Below, piece after piece: positions 1 to 16,639 of a DNA stretch of 64,000 nt. Both the position numbers and the translations under genes were made by a program. This DNA comes from Acholoe squamosa (lineage: Eukaryota > Annelida > Polychaeta > Phyllodocida > Polynoidae). The stretch's first letter is position 1, and every line of letters begins with the position of its first letter. The stretch is from the NCBI GenBank assembly GCA_949317995.1, contig OX439036.1, positions 27,660,354 through 27,724,353 on the forward strand, read 5' to 3'. A model generated the notes under the pieces. That model did not search any database and had not been told where the DNA came from. It saw only the letters and a list, made by a program, of their open reading frames with translations.

Positions 1-258
1 GGGTTCTCCGCAGATTCAAAAATCACACCGTAAACCCTGAGCAAGACGATGTGCTAGTCATTATGCAAACTTTCGATAAAATAATTATCGGTTTGATGCC
101 CATTATAGTGATATATGGTGGTTGAGATATTCATATTAGGAGATTTTCCATCCTTTTCACAAGAAATTACATGTTTTGACCCAGGAAAAGTGCTAAAAGG
201 GGCATAACTTTGGTTCTAATTGATGGATTTTCAAAATTTAAACATCTACAGAGAGCTA
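1..258. other. non-genic, nothing recognised
   Basis: AT-rich sequence with no convincing ORF, repeat end or RNA motif. It lies directly upstream of the short GACACCGGCG repeats. Confidence 0.5.
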
Positions 259-337
259 AAATGACACCGGCGACGATTCTGGGGTTATTTGACACCGGCG
301 GTAGTAAAAATGACACCGGCGGCCCACCGGTGTCATT
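259..337. repeat. TGACACCGGCG short repeats ending in a hairpin
   Basis: TGACACCGGCG occurs three times, near 262, 290 and 311. The last copy is followed by its inverse, giving an 11-bp perfect stem (AATGACACCGG / CCGGTGTCATT) around a short loop. It looks like the end of a palindromic repeat; no function can be assigned. Confidence 0.65.
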
Positions 338-356
338 GCAGTGTGGGGAGAACCCT

Positions 357-575
357 GAGAATGACGTAAGAATGATGTAAGAATGATGTAAGAATGATGA
401 CATAAGAATGATGACATAAGAATGATGATGTAAGAATGATGATGTAAGAATGACGTAAGAATGATGTAAGAATGATGTAATCTAAGGACCCTGCAACCTG
501 TGACGTAAGAATGATGTAAGAATGACGTAAGAATGACGTAAGAATGATGTAATTATGATGTAATTATGACGTAAT
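357..575. repeat. 11-bp minisatellite, GAATGATGTAA / GAATGACGTAA
   Basis: Tandem 11-mer units with GATGTAA, GACGTAA and GACATAA variants run through this stretch, broken once by unique sequence near 480-500. Six units contain TGACGTAA, which resembles an ATF/CREB-type half site. This could be chance within the repeat unit. Confidence 0.8.
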
Positions 576-5257
<4,682 letters not shown>

Positions 5258-6060
5258 AGTCTAGGAGATATAGCATGATTTGGGGCCGACCTTGGCACTT
5301 TTGGCAGAAAGCATGAAAGTTTGCACATAGGGGTTTTTGAACATGCTGAATCCATTTCTAGGTGGAAACATCATTTTACGAGAAACATTTCCCCTTCTAA
5401 ATTGACTTTGAAGAGAAAAAGTAAATAATTAATAATAAATTACATTAAAATTCATTGAGGATTTAATGGGGTGGGAAATAAACAGAAGGGCAATAAAAGC
5501 CATGTGTTTCCCATTGTAACATATTATATTGAATATGATATCATGCATACAATTTTTTTTCCTCTAAAATAGGGTCTGAAAAAGGTAGCCATTACCGAAA
5601 TTCCTTATTTTTGCAATAACTCTGCAGGTGGTGATGATGGACACTCATTTCAAGTGTCTACTAGCATATTTTCAGGGTCTAGGAACTCATTGATAACATC
5701 CTGATTTTTCTCATAAGTACACTAAGCCTATTATAGGTCTATTTCTGGTTGCCATTACCGAAATTCAGAATTTTTGCAATAACTTTGCTAATAAGACAGA
5801 TAAGCATTCATACAGTGTGGCTATATCCCCATTTTCAGGATCAAGGAATACAAAAGAAGCATTGTTCTTCCTCTCCTATGTATATCTATAAGCCTATCAT
5901 TAGCCTGGACAAGGAAGCCATTACCAAAATTGACTACTTTTACCATATTTTGCTACAAAGACTGATAGTCAACCACCTGATGGGGCTCTATATCCACATT
6001 CTCAGGGTCTAGGAACATTATAGGGGCATTGTTTTTCCTCTCCTGCATACATTTTTTGTG
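5258..6060 (+). repeat. dispersed repeat, left copy of a distant inverted pair
   Basis: Nearly the same sequence returns in inverse orientation at about 16640-17735. Both begin at a shared outer boundary, TCTAGGAGATATAGCATGA here. Inside are about four diverged modules of 160-170 bases, each opening with GCCATTACCGAAATT or a variant (about 5590, 5752, 5919, 6090). No transposase is seen. It is probably an uncharacterised non-autonomous transposon. Confidence 0.75.
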
Positions 6061-7413
6061 TATGATAGGTATGTACAGGGCAGCCATTATTGAGATTTGA
6101 ATTCCATATATATCCATATTATCCAATATTTTGGGTTAGTGCTAGGACACCTTTCCTATTAGCCAATTTGGCAAATTAATATTCAGGGCCGGGCATATAT
6201 AAAAATCCAGGAGCCAATGCAAGAGCTGCTGTAGCCGAGAACCGGTGAATCCAGAATTTCGCCTTCATTCCCCCAACCCCAGAGAATTTTCAATTTTAGT
6301 GGGCATTTGGTGCATTTCTAGAACCCAATATAGAGACTAACCTACAGGGACTGCGGAATATGTTTGAAGTTAGGAAGAAAATTTGGAAATTTAACCTTGA
6401 TATTTACATATTTTTGGGGCATTTTGAGCCTTTAATTTGTGACCTGTCCCAAATAGTTGCCCGCCTGTTCTGCTGCCGCCTATAGCCTAAACCATTTAAC
6501 CACAAATTTCTAGTGGACAGAGTATTTTGGCAATGGGATCTAGGCCTATTTTCATGTTGATGTGATTGGCAAGCAAGGCAAAGTGAATTTTTAAGCACAA
6601 CACAACTTTGGTAATGGGGGTCTAGAGGCAAAGCTCACAGGAAAACTTTGGATTTTTGAGGGCATTTGGTGCATTCATGTGCATCCTGATAACTAAACTG
6701 ACCAATACTTTTCCAGCCATTCCCTATAGGAGTTGCTGTTATGTGCTTGAGAAGGACAACACATTTTCTCCTGACACTTGCTCTCTCTTGCGAAGTCTAC
6801 AACAGCATTTTGAAATCTAGACTTCAATTGAGAAGTTGCTGTAATCTATGTACCGGTAATATACAATACCAGGTATCAGATATTCAGACATGAGGTACAA
6901 CCCTGTGCACAAATTCTTTAATAATGCTGAGATTGGGAAGGATGTGAGGGAAGAGAAAGGCATAGAGACAGAGATACTACACTCCCACCCCCACCCCACC
7001 CTCCCCCCCAAAAGAAAACAACGGGGAAAAAAACCAACAACAAACAAACCAACAGGCAGCTGCTTAATAGGAATGTGGAGGAGGGGTCAGGTCATTTCCC
7101 AGAGAAAAATTTGAAAAATTTAAAGTCGTAACATGCATTCTGGTGACTTTGGGAAACACTCTATAACTTTGGTTCTTCTGAAGGTATTTGAAAAATTCTT
7201 TCACTGTTGTAAAGCTTACAATCTGAATATTGTTGCCAATTTCAAGGCTATTATTGCCACTTTATGGCTACATGGCGACAGTTGCCTAGCCCTGATTATT
7301 GATTTTGATTAGCCAAAATCCCTATCAATTAGCCAAATGTTTTCATTATTTTAAGTATAGCATTTATTACACACATTTATGTGATTCCACAAGACAAGGG
7401 CCAGTGATACATG
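6061..7413. other. non-genic interval
   Basis: No gene seen. There is a pyrimidine-rich C tract at about 6980-7010 and scattered AATTTGGC/AGCCAAAT motifs that recur near 14570. It ends at the 4-bp duplication (GAGC, 7414-7417) flanking the LTR element. Confidence 0.45.
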
Positions 7414-7417
7414 GAGC

Positions 7418-8098
7418 TGTCAATGGACCATTCTGGGTATTATAATTATTTTTCATATTTACTAAATTCTTCGCCATATAAAACCTGAGCTCTGCCCATG
7501 ATCTACACTCAACAATCTCCTGCATTCCCCAACAGGAACCAGGATCTATTACTCATCACAAACACACTTCCTCCATGACACTCTGTGACTTAAGGTACAA
7601 GGATGTAATAACATTCCAACCTTATCTACGCATACACAGTCTGACTGGAGGAAGTGCGATCCACCTGTGGTGCCATATTTGGAATGATAGGATATTTCAC
7701 AACCTCCCCTCAGTCCTCATTAACATAATCTACCCACAGGTGGCACTCTCTCCTTATGACATGTGTCACTATTCTATTGAGCCACATGTACAGAACATTT
7801 CACAACACTGTGAGCTGCTCATGGCCCTAGTATATAAGGTAGCTTGAGCAGCTCCCAGTCATCTCTTCTAAGCTATCTTTTCTAAGCTATCATCTCTCCC
7901 AACTTACACCTTACACCTATACCTAGAACCTACGACAGGTTGAGCTATAGGATCAGAGGCAGAGCTTAGATCTTGGCGAGTGTTATCATTGTTACCACCT
8001 TTATGAAACACTCATGTCAGCTATGCAATAAAAGGATCAACTGAACTTCCCTGGATTCCGTGTACATTCACTTCACCACATGTAACCGTCCGTTGACA
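7418..8098 (+). repeat. 5' LTR (681 bp)
   Basis: TG...CA ends with the inverted pair TGTCAA/TTGACA. Inside are TATA-like signals (CATATAAAACC near 7478, TATATAAGG at 7831) and a polyadenylation signal AATAAA at 8027-8032. A U3-R-U5 order with transcription starting after 7831 is the likely reading. Confidence 0.93.
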
Positions 8099-8101
8099 CG
8101 A

Positions 8102-8115
8102 TGGTGGATGAACCC
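8102..8115 (+). other. candidate primer-binding site
   Basis: TGGTGGATGAACCC begins three bases after the 5' LTR. The leading TGG complements the CCA of a tRNA 3' end; which tRNA is not determined. Confidence 0.6.
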
Positions 8116-8150
8116 TCCAAGAATATCCCACTACCAACCTCTCATTAAAC

Positions 8151-8408
8151 ATGAGCAATAGTGAGACATCACCTAAGGAGCTAACTTCAGAACAACGCAC
8201 CTTTACATCACCTGGGCTAGACGCGCCCAACCAATCCACAAGTGATACTACACACCACCTCCAGAGGCAAACTTCATCACCTGATGCCTTCAAAATGAAC
8301 CAGCTTTACCCACCCGACACCCCAAGGAACACCACCCCTGGTAGGAGCTATACAGCGCCACAATCTGACGCCGACAGCGACAGCCCCAGGAACAGTCACA
8401 ATAATTAG
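8151..8408 (+). pseudogene. gag-like N-terminal remnant of the LTR element
   Basis: An 85-codon frame opens 52 bases after the 5' LTR, where gag is expected. It is Ser/Thr/Pro-rich and hydrophilic with no zinc knuckle, and stops at 8406-8408. The following sequence continues Thr/Pro-rich in other frames (PDPTGPDN-like), which suggests a frame-broken gag. Assignment rests on position and composition only. Confidence 0.4.
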
Positions 8409-8626
8409 GATTCAGGGAACGGAACTACAGCACCTATAGTCCCCGACCCCGACCCCACAGGACCCGACAACACGACCGCCCACCACTACTCCTGCTCCTA
8501 CTACTGAAGCAGAGGTTAACTCTCAATTGACTCTCACACCTCCAGGACTCTTGCACTGACGATGAGGAGCACAGCCAGGATACCTCAATTCTGGAGCCTA
8601 AAAGCAAGTCTGGTCAATATGGATAG

Positions 8627-8785
8627 CAAGGTAAGGCCATTTTCGTTGATACAGAATTGACTAAGAGTGCAGTATCTGTTAACATGGACAACCACTTGTA
8701 TAGAGCTCTCGTTGATTCTGGCGCCTCCTTTTATCAACCAGAAATGGTTGATAGAATAGCAAGCACACATTTTGAAATATGTTAG
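8627..8785 (+). pseudogene. retropepsin (aspartic protease) fragment
   Basis: The frame between stops at 8624 and 8783 reads ...AVSVNMDNHLYRALVDSGAS..., which matches the retroviral-type protease pattern: a beta strand, then the catalytic L-V/I-D-S/T-G-A-S box at about 8708-8730. The flap and the second conserved region are not seen, because the frame ends about 18 residues later. It is a broken pol start that supports an LTR-retrotransposon origin. Confidence 0.65.
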
Positions 8786-11700
8786 GAACCTTAGACTCAC
8801 AGTGTTACTGGCTGATAAAACCCTTCTCCAAAAGCATCCTACAATGTCTATATTCAGAGTATAGGCACCCCCCACCTCTCCCCAAACCCCCCCCCCCCCC
8901 GCCCCCCACCCCAGCCCTACACCCCAATCTATTATTTCTAACAAACTCACCCATGGTAAATTTCTTACCACCCTTAAAACAGACATACATAGAACCAATT
9001 AGACACTACAGGCATATTTTCTTCGTGTAATAGATGTTCCCCTCTCCATCTCCCATATATTATTTCAATGGAGAGTACTCATTAGAACCACCAAATTCAT
9101 CTTTTTTTATGTTTCATTTTTCCACAAAATTCAATTATCCCCCTCCAACATATCAAAACCTTAGTACCACAACTAAGTGGGTGACATTGCCAAAAATTTT
9201 ATTTAATTTTCTGAAGGCTCAGGCAGCCGTATACTGGATGATCTGGTTGGCACGCCACATAAATTACCCACGGTCACAGCGTACGCTCGGTTTGTGTCCC
9301 ATTAAATTGGGGCATGCATGCGCCGGTTTGTTACAAGCTCAGGGCTCCTCTATACCTTAAAGTATTACCAAATGACGGCCTACTGTAGGAGCGCAGTTCT
9401 CTTGCATCCTGATCCGTGTTTATACCTCTGTTTACCATTGGTACTGGAATGTTTGGTGAGACACTTAATCAAATAATTCAGTACAGTTCCCTGCTGTGTT
9501 ATCATAACAGGAACAAGTGCACCCCCACAAGCTGACTAATCTCAGCACCACAACCATCAACCCCCCATTATAACTACAATATTCAGATCACCCAATGATC
9601 ATCCACACCCCTCTAGAAGGCCCATCAATATTTGCATATCACGATGTACAAGTGTATGCAAACCAACCAATAGCTAGGCCCCGTGCCATATATGGGTGAG
9701 ACATACCTCATCGGGAGGCATGTAATGAGGAATTAGCCAACCTCATGAAATGCTTATAAGCCTCACACCACCCCCATTTTTCCCACTTCCCAAACAATAT
9801 ACCAAACTTACCAAACCCAGTCACCATATGGAGCAAGTATCCGGAGACCACAGGGCCAAATGCCGAAGCTGCCATGCAACCAGCCCAGGTAGGTTTTAGT
9901 CTTATGTGTCCATTAGTAGCGTCATCAATCGTTCTAGCATGACAATGATGGATTATGCCATCATGTTACCCAGATACCCATTACATGCCAATGGTAGTGT
10001 GCGCCCAGAGTGCTTTGTAAAATGTGATAGTTGAATTCGCAGTCCAGTTCATGCCTTTCTACGACGGCCTGACCACTTTAGATCTTACTTATCAACCTTT
10101 TGGCAACACCCCACCCACCCCACCCTCCCCACACACAACCCATCCCACCTCAAATTACCCATTTATAATACTAATTTTAAAGCCTTAAGGCACCAAAGTC
10201 ATATGGATTCAACCCAGGGTGGCCCATCCATAGCCTTCCAGGCCCACATGGCAAATAAGAACAAGGCCATGGATCTGTTTGGCAAGCTGTTCACTGTTAT
10301 CAAGCCAAACGCCCCCACCACTGTATTGAACCATCTTAGCTCACTAGTCACTAAACCTCTTACAAAAAGTCAGGGTAAAAATACATCAATTACTAGCCAT
10401 AGATTAACCTAACAAGCTAGTCTATTTAGAAATTGTGCCTATCAGTGTCCTATTAGAAACACACCCCAAACAACAGACCCCCCAAAATTTTGCATTAGAC
10501 CTTTCATCTTTCCAACCCAAAATTCCGAAAAATTCACTGCGCCCCACATCCCACCCTTCTCTCTCACACAAAACCAAGCCCCCCCCCCACTTAACGACCC
10601 AAGCCCTATTTTCCCACCCAAAATCAAAATTTGTATGGATCACTATTACAGTAGAGTACATGTGCACTGGCAGAATCAAAACAAACCGTTTCTGTCAGTA
10701 TACCCGTAACCATAACAACGGGGGAATCACCCACTCTATTTATAGAACAGGTGTCCCCACGCTGTAATAGTGGATGCCCGGCTAGTCTAGCCACGGCATC
10801 GTCCCCCGATCCAGGAGAGCATACCAGATAGAAGACTCGGGCCCAAACGGCAGCAAGGTTATGAGTCTGCTAAGCCCCAAGAAGCCCAGTGCCCCAACTA
10901 TCTATATATGTTTAAACTCAACCTGGCTGAGAGGGCCACATACATGGTAGGTAAAATTTCGACTCACCATTCCAACATGGCCGATTTCGGTTTATGACGG
11001 AGACCACCGTCCCACCTCAGCGACTGCCGGCCACCCCCACAATCATATAACTTAGGACCGTCCCAAAGTCATACCCAAATGCCAATAGCGTTTGGAAGAT
11101 ACCATCTCACTTATGTGGGGATGGCAGGTAGCCGTTACACATACGCCGCAAAGACGCTTATGTGGGGATCGCCCCCCCCCCATCCAGCCTACCCTTCATC
11201 CCCCCCCTCCCCCCCCGCCCCACAGTGACCCCCCGAAACCCAAAACACATCCAAACACGGCCATCATCAGACATAATGAGCTAAAATAACATCATAGCCA
11301 AAGCTAAGCCTAACTAACACAATAGACCAGCCTACACTGATGTTCATCAGCATTGGCACCGGCTGCAGCGTCTTGCCTGAAACTTTCGCGTCATACGCGG
11401 CAGCCCGGCGCCATCTTGGTTTCGTTTTTAATCACCGAAACCGACGGACGTCACGGCCGTCACCATGACTACCATCGGTCATGTGACATCCGCACGTGGC
11501 ACCTCCGTCACAACAACAACATTAGCACATGTTCACACTTTGACTTGCTCAGATCGAACTTACCTCAGTACCCATTGGGCATCCCGCCCAGAGGGACTAT
11601 GGTCCACTGAATCTGTGTTATGCTGAAATACAATCAAAAGAGCGAATTAGACCAAAATGCCCCAGACCTCGACCCTCCAAATTATCAAAAATTCAAAAAT

Positions 11701-13314
11701 CACGCCTTTGTAAATCAAAAATACTTACAATCCACCCGACATAGTAATGGTTATGTGCAGGATCGTGCCGTTGGGCATGACAAGCTCGACCTCGTACACC
11801 TCCATCTCTAGTTATGTAACATTATGACATCACGCACCCCCCTTTTATAGCAGCCCGGATCAAAATTTTGGCGACACGGAAAAAGAAACTTTTTCTTTTT
11901 CTCGCCCCCCCCCCATTTTTTCGACCCAAAAATTTAAAATTCCCCTCAATCAGCATCAACAGATACTTTTAGGATACTTGAGACAGGTAGGAGTCGACCT
12001 GAGCAGGTCATACCTGTATTAATCACCATAACTTATCTGATTCTCGCCATTATGGTGCAGCGCCAGCTCGCTACCACCACCTGGTGGAATTTAGATAAAC
12101 CAACCATAGCGTCCCTGGATACAGGACCCGCACTAAGCCAAATAAATCAATTGAGCTCTGTACTTAGGTTTTGTACGTTAACAAAATGATATTGATCTCA
12201 CGTCCCTTTTCTGTATTGACCGTGGCCTGTCTGCAACCTAAAACAGACAAACTATAGGTCGATGAATTGTCTCCTCTTCCTGTTGTTTCCTCAACAGGCC
12301 TACCACCAACACAGCATCATTTCCTTCAGTGCCAGAAGCCAAAACCAAGGAGAAAGGACCAGTACCATCAAGTCCAGAAACAACCAATACCAAAACAACA
12401 TGGCAACTTATAAACCAATAGCTTCCTCGCCATGGAACTTTTCAGGCCACAATTGACAATATCACCATAAGGAACATCAGAACCTATTTCCCAGCAGTAT
12501 ACACCCAAATTGCCACTTCAAGAAACACAAATAGACACTTTTCAAAACGAATTTTTGTATAACCATATTTTAAATCCAAATCGCTGAGACACAATTGTGA
12601 CGTTAATTTAAAATTTTTTGATGAATTTTATGAGAGACACACCAAAAATATCCTTCTGGCTTGCCTCTCTAGGTGCTACAAATTCATCACCTTTTACCAC
12701 TGTTTTTCAAGCTCAACTATGACATGTATTTATGAGTTTTAGTCAAATTAGTTATCCATAATCAACAGGTTGCATACATCCCATTTTTGTATATTTTCAT
12801 GAAAATTACCATGTTTCTAGTCAACAGTAACACTGAATACCACCTTGACTTATACCTTATACCCGACTGTGTAGCAGACCCTACACAACTTCAGTTATGA
12901 GCCTTGGTAATGTGGAGCCAAAGACTCATCACCCTTGTGTTGATTGTTGACCCCACAATACCAAGAATCACCAAACTTGGTTAATTTTCATCTGGATATA
13001 TTTCATTGCGTATTATTGTATAAAACCAACATGTTACCAAATAAATAATAACATACCGGTACATATATATTTTAAGCATTGTACATATCCCGGCATTTAA
13101 AACCTGTATATATACATTAAGTCACTTGATCCACACAAAAACCTTATTTTTGTAATTCCATAAAGGAAGCCCTTTTTTATACTGCATATAATGTCAAACC
13201 CATCAGGTTTTTCACAAAACCCAGTATTTGTATTATAATACCCATAATTGTCAATGGACTTGGCAATGCCTTATCTTTCTGCTTATTTTTCTCCCTTTAC
13301 ACTCGTGCAGAGAC
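8786..13314. other. interior of LTR element without recognisable genes
   Basis: The + strand is A/C-rich and strikingly G-poor, with many C runs, for example 8886-8900, 11165-11220 and 11900-11915. No YxDD-type reverse transcriptase core, RNase H or integrase zinc finger could be read. Short frames near 9034, 10203, 10435, 11353 and 12262 are not assignable. Confidence 0.55.
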
Positions 13315-13332
13315 GAGTAGAAATGTGGGGAT
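13315..13332 (+). other. candidate polypurine tract
   Basis: A purine-rich stretch, GAGTAGAAATGTGGGGAT, sits immediately before the 3' LTR start at 13334, as expected for plus-strand priming. Confidence 0.6.
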
Positions 13333-13333
13333 T

Positions 13334-14014
13334 TGTCAATGGACCATTCTGGGTATTATAATTATTTTTCATACTTACTAAATTCTTCGCCATATAAAAC
13401 CTGAGCTCTGCCCATGATCTACACTCAACAATCTCCTGCATTCCCCAACAGGAACCAGGATCTATTACTCATCACAAACACACTTCCTCCATGACACTTT
13501 GTGACATAAGGTACAAGGATGTAATAACATTCCAACCTTATCTACGCATACACAGTCTGACTGGAGGAAGTGCGATCCACCTGTGGTGCCATATTTGGAA
13601 TGATAGGATATTTCACAACCTCCCCTCAGTCCTCATTAACATAATCTACCCACAGGTGGCACTCTCTCCTTATGACATGTGTCACTATTCTATTGAGCCA
13701 CATGTACAGAACATTTCACAACACTGTGAGCTGCTCATGGCCCTAGTATATAAGGTAGCTTGAGCAGCTCCCAGTCATCTCTTCTAAGCTATCTTTTCTA
13801 AGCTATCATCTCTCCCAACTTACACCTTACACCTATACCTAGAACCTATGACAGGTTGAGCTATAGGATCAGAGGCAGAGCTTAGATCTTGGCGAGTGTT
13901 ATCATTGTTACCACCTTTATGAAACACTCATGTCAGCTATGCAATAAAAGGATCAACTGAACTTCCCTGGATTCCGTGTACATTCACTTCACCACATGTA
14001 ACCGTCCGTTGACA
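13334..14014 (+). repeat. 3' LTR (681 bp)
   Basis: Same length and ends as the 5' LTR. The differences I see are single bases near the starts and middles, for example CATACTTAC for CATATTTAC, CACTTTGTGACATAAGG for CACTCTGTGACTTAAGG, and CTATGACAG for CTACGACAG. It is followed directly by the target duplication GAGC. Confidence 0.93.
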
Positions 14015-14018
14015 GAGC

Positions 14019-15461
14019 TATACATTCTTCTTTAGTACTGAGGGAATCCCCCACCCCTACCTTCTTCATGGAATATGTACCCGGGTATAACCTTTTCCTC
14101 AAACAGGTGTAAAGTTACTTTTATCACCCTCTCCTCCATCCAATTTCCTGACAATCCCTCCTTTATTTGAGAACCATGAGAGGCCGTTTCAAAATAGGTT
14201 TGTGGATGTATTAGTCTATCAGCGACTTATCTAGAATGTGACAAGCCAGTTTAAATCTCTTCTTTTAAATCAAAGGGTAAAGCATGGGGAGGGGAGAGTG
14301 CTTCAGGAAAAAATCCAGCTCCGCATCTCGCAAATACCTGACCCCTTTGAAAATAAAATAGATTTACCCATATAATATCTGTAATGAATCTTAACAATTG
14401 TGAACAACAAACAAGGAAACCAAGGAACTAAGATTTGATTAGACAGAATCATATCCGCTGTGAAATTCCCTTTCCATATATAACAAGTCCATATTGCATC
14501 AGGGTTACAATACTATTTAGACTGGTGAAGGTTAATCCACTGTCTGGCTTTACAATTCTCCAATTTGGCGAATTTTCATGGGCTATGATGAGCCAAAATG
14601 CTCTTTGATTCGCCATTCGCGATTTGGCGTGTGGCTAGCACGAACCCTGCTACTCATATATATCTTATTCAAACTCATTTCTTTCTCCATTCCTTCCCAA
14701 ACTAGTGAGTTAATTTACCTCTGAAAAATGGTTAAAATGTCAGGTGTGCAGTCCACCCAAGGGAATTAAGCCTTTAATATATTTATGTAACATTTTAGTT
14801 TACTGTGGAGGTTATAACATGTTTTTCGAGATGTGGGGTGCTTGGGAAGAAACCTTCCCCCTCCCAATAAGCTGGGATACCTGAGCCCCAGCAGTAAAGC
14901 TTTGCTCCTTATTGGCCTAATGATAATCAATCTAGTAATAATGTACCTTCACTTAGATTATTTAGGCTTTTGTATATTTAAAGGTAATCTTAAAATTGAG
15001 CTGTATTCAGGCTAGCTTGCTTTTGCAACTTGGTACCCAACATTTGCAGATAGATGCCTTTGACCAGTGTTGTGTGGGCACTTGAGACACCATTTTACCT
15101 AAGCAGCACTTGTCATAATGTAGATAGGACGAGACAGAAATAGCTGCAGCATATGTTTCAGCTATCCATCAGTTATGGTAAGTCACTTATGCTGGACTTA
15201 AAATGACTTGCTTTATCTTCAAATGTGTAACCACTCACAAATCTATGATGTCATAAGCTATGTGAATGCTATCAGGATTTAGCACAGTCCATGACAGGGG
15301 CAGGCATTGGCAACAAATATGCAGAGGAATTCATGGTTTAGGGTATTATGGTGTGCAGTAAATTGGCATATGCCTATTGTTTCATCTTATTGGTGAGAAT
15401 AAAATGTTTACCTATTCCAAGAAACTGAGTACTTTTATAAGCAAATGTGACCAGGCAAGCA
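14019..15461. other. non-genic interval
   Basis: No coding sequence or RNA gene recognised. Near 14570-14640 there are GATTTGGC/GCCAAA motifs like those near 6160 and 7310, probably small repeat remnants. Confidence 0.45.
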
Positions 15462-16033
15462 AAAACACCCTCTGCAGGGAAATTTGTTATCAAAGTTCAT
15501 CTCAAGATCTTTAAAATGAGACATCATTAGCTTAAATTTTCCCAGTGCTTATATCAGAACCCCCCTTGAACATAGGTCATTATTCATATTTTGAAATTGA
15601 GGATTAAGCTCTAAATAGATTATTAACCATGATAAGGTCTAAAAACACAATTAATCAGCCTTTTTCATAAAAAATACATGAAAATATGGTGATTTTTATC
15701 ATAGATTTTGATCTAGAAGGAATTTTCAGTTTCTGTTTTCAGTTTTGGGTTTTTGGTGAAAATTGGCATATAAATCTGCAAATTTTGATTATTGGAATGG
15801 TTGCCATGGCAACCAGAAACAGGCATATAGGTTGATTTTTCATGAAAAATGTTCATTTTACTATCCAAATATGGACCATTTCTACTGAAAATGGTGCATT
15901 TTATATGAGACCATTGAATTCTACATAAAAAATTAGCTTAACATATTTTTATTATGATTATAGTAATTTTGCCCATCCAATGCCCCCTGGTGGCCAAATG
16001 GGGAATTAAAAATCCCCTGCAGAGGGGTGTTTT
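15462..16033. mobile_element. small inverted-repeat element, AAAACACCCTCTGCAGGG ends
   Basis: About 20-bp terminal inverted repeats: AAAACACCCTCTGCAGGG at left and its inverse CCCCTGCAGAGGGGTGTTTT at right (16014-16033), enclosing about 570 bases. The interior has a perfect palindrome GGTTGCCATGGCAACC (15799-15814) and a CCCCCTGGTGGC stretch that recurs inverted near 59730. No ORF; a non-autonomous DNA transposon is likely. Target duplication is unclear. Confidence 0.65.
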
Positions 16034-16352
16034 ACCTTGATGGGTCACAAATATCTGCATGTTAGACATGCCGTACTCCAATGCTCCCAGTATATTGGTC
16101 CTAAGATACATGCACAGTCAAGTTGCAATAATCAGCTAGAGGGTGGTTGGAAGTTGGATCGAGTGGCAGTTTAAAGCATATGGTTGGAGAGATGGTTGGG
16201 GTGGGAGAAAAGGGTGTTGGGGTGAGGGTTAGCTATGGAAGATTAGGAAAATAATGTTCAACAGTGTCTACACTGCTAAAGGGGGATATTTTTATAACAG
16301 TAGCAAAGGAGTTCTGCCATCTAATAGAATTAGTGATTGATTGTAATGATTA

Positions 16353-16527
16353 CAGTGAGATCTCTTTAATCTGCCACCCAATACTCCGCCACACTCAGAT
16401 CCGCCAGGGTAATAAAGAGGACCATTCGTATACAATTCAATTTGATTTTCGCTCAATAATCCGCCAATCTCGGATCCGACCAATAATTTTCAGGAATTTG
16501 GCATGGCGGATTAAAGAGATTTCACTG
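16353..16527. mobile_element. MITE with CAGTGAGATCTCTTTAATC ends, TA target
   Basis: The 175-bp element starts CAGTGAGATCTCTTTAAT and ends ATTAAAGAGATTTCACTG, each flanked by TA. Ends of the form CAGT...TTAATCCGCC, the TA target and the small size resemble pogo/Tigger-type Tc1-mariner MITEs. The family name is an inference. Confidence 0.8.
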
Positions 16528-16639
16528 TACCAAAGATTCAGTAACTGACTGTAAGGTGAGGGACAGAATTGTCACGGGCTGGATTATTGTTTCTCCATTC
16601 TAGCTAAGAATGAAAATATGTTCGCCTTATTTAGGCCTC

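Larger units (their letters stand above)
7418..14014 (+). mobile_element. LTR retrotransposon, coding-defective, near-identical LTRs
   Basis: Two 681-bp direct repeats flank a 5.2-kb interior, and the whole is bounded by the 4-bp target duplication GAGC (7414-7417 and 14015-14018). The LTRs start TGTCAA and end TTGACA. A primer-binding-site candidate follows the 5' LTR and a purine-rich tract precedes the 3' LTR. I count only about four differences between the LTRs, so insertion looks recent. Yet the interior keeps only a short gag-like frame and a protease fragment, with no reverse transcriptase or integrase that I can recognise. This fits a large non-autonomous derivative mobilised in trans. 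The superfamily cannot be decided by eye. Confidence 0.9.

Noticed and set aside
7575-7847. 90-codon frame present twice (also 13491-13763)
   Set aside because: It lies inside the LTRs, so the repeat alone explains its conservation.
8585-8998. 137-codon minus-strand frame in the LTR element
   Set aside because: Its glycine-rich part is the complement of a C-rich tract, and the + strand of the same region carries the protease box.
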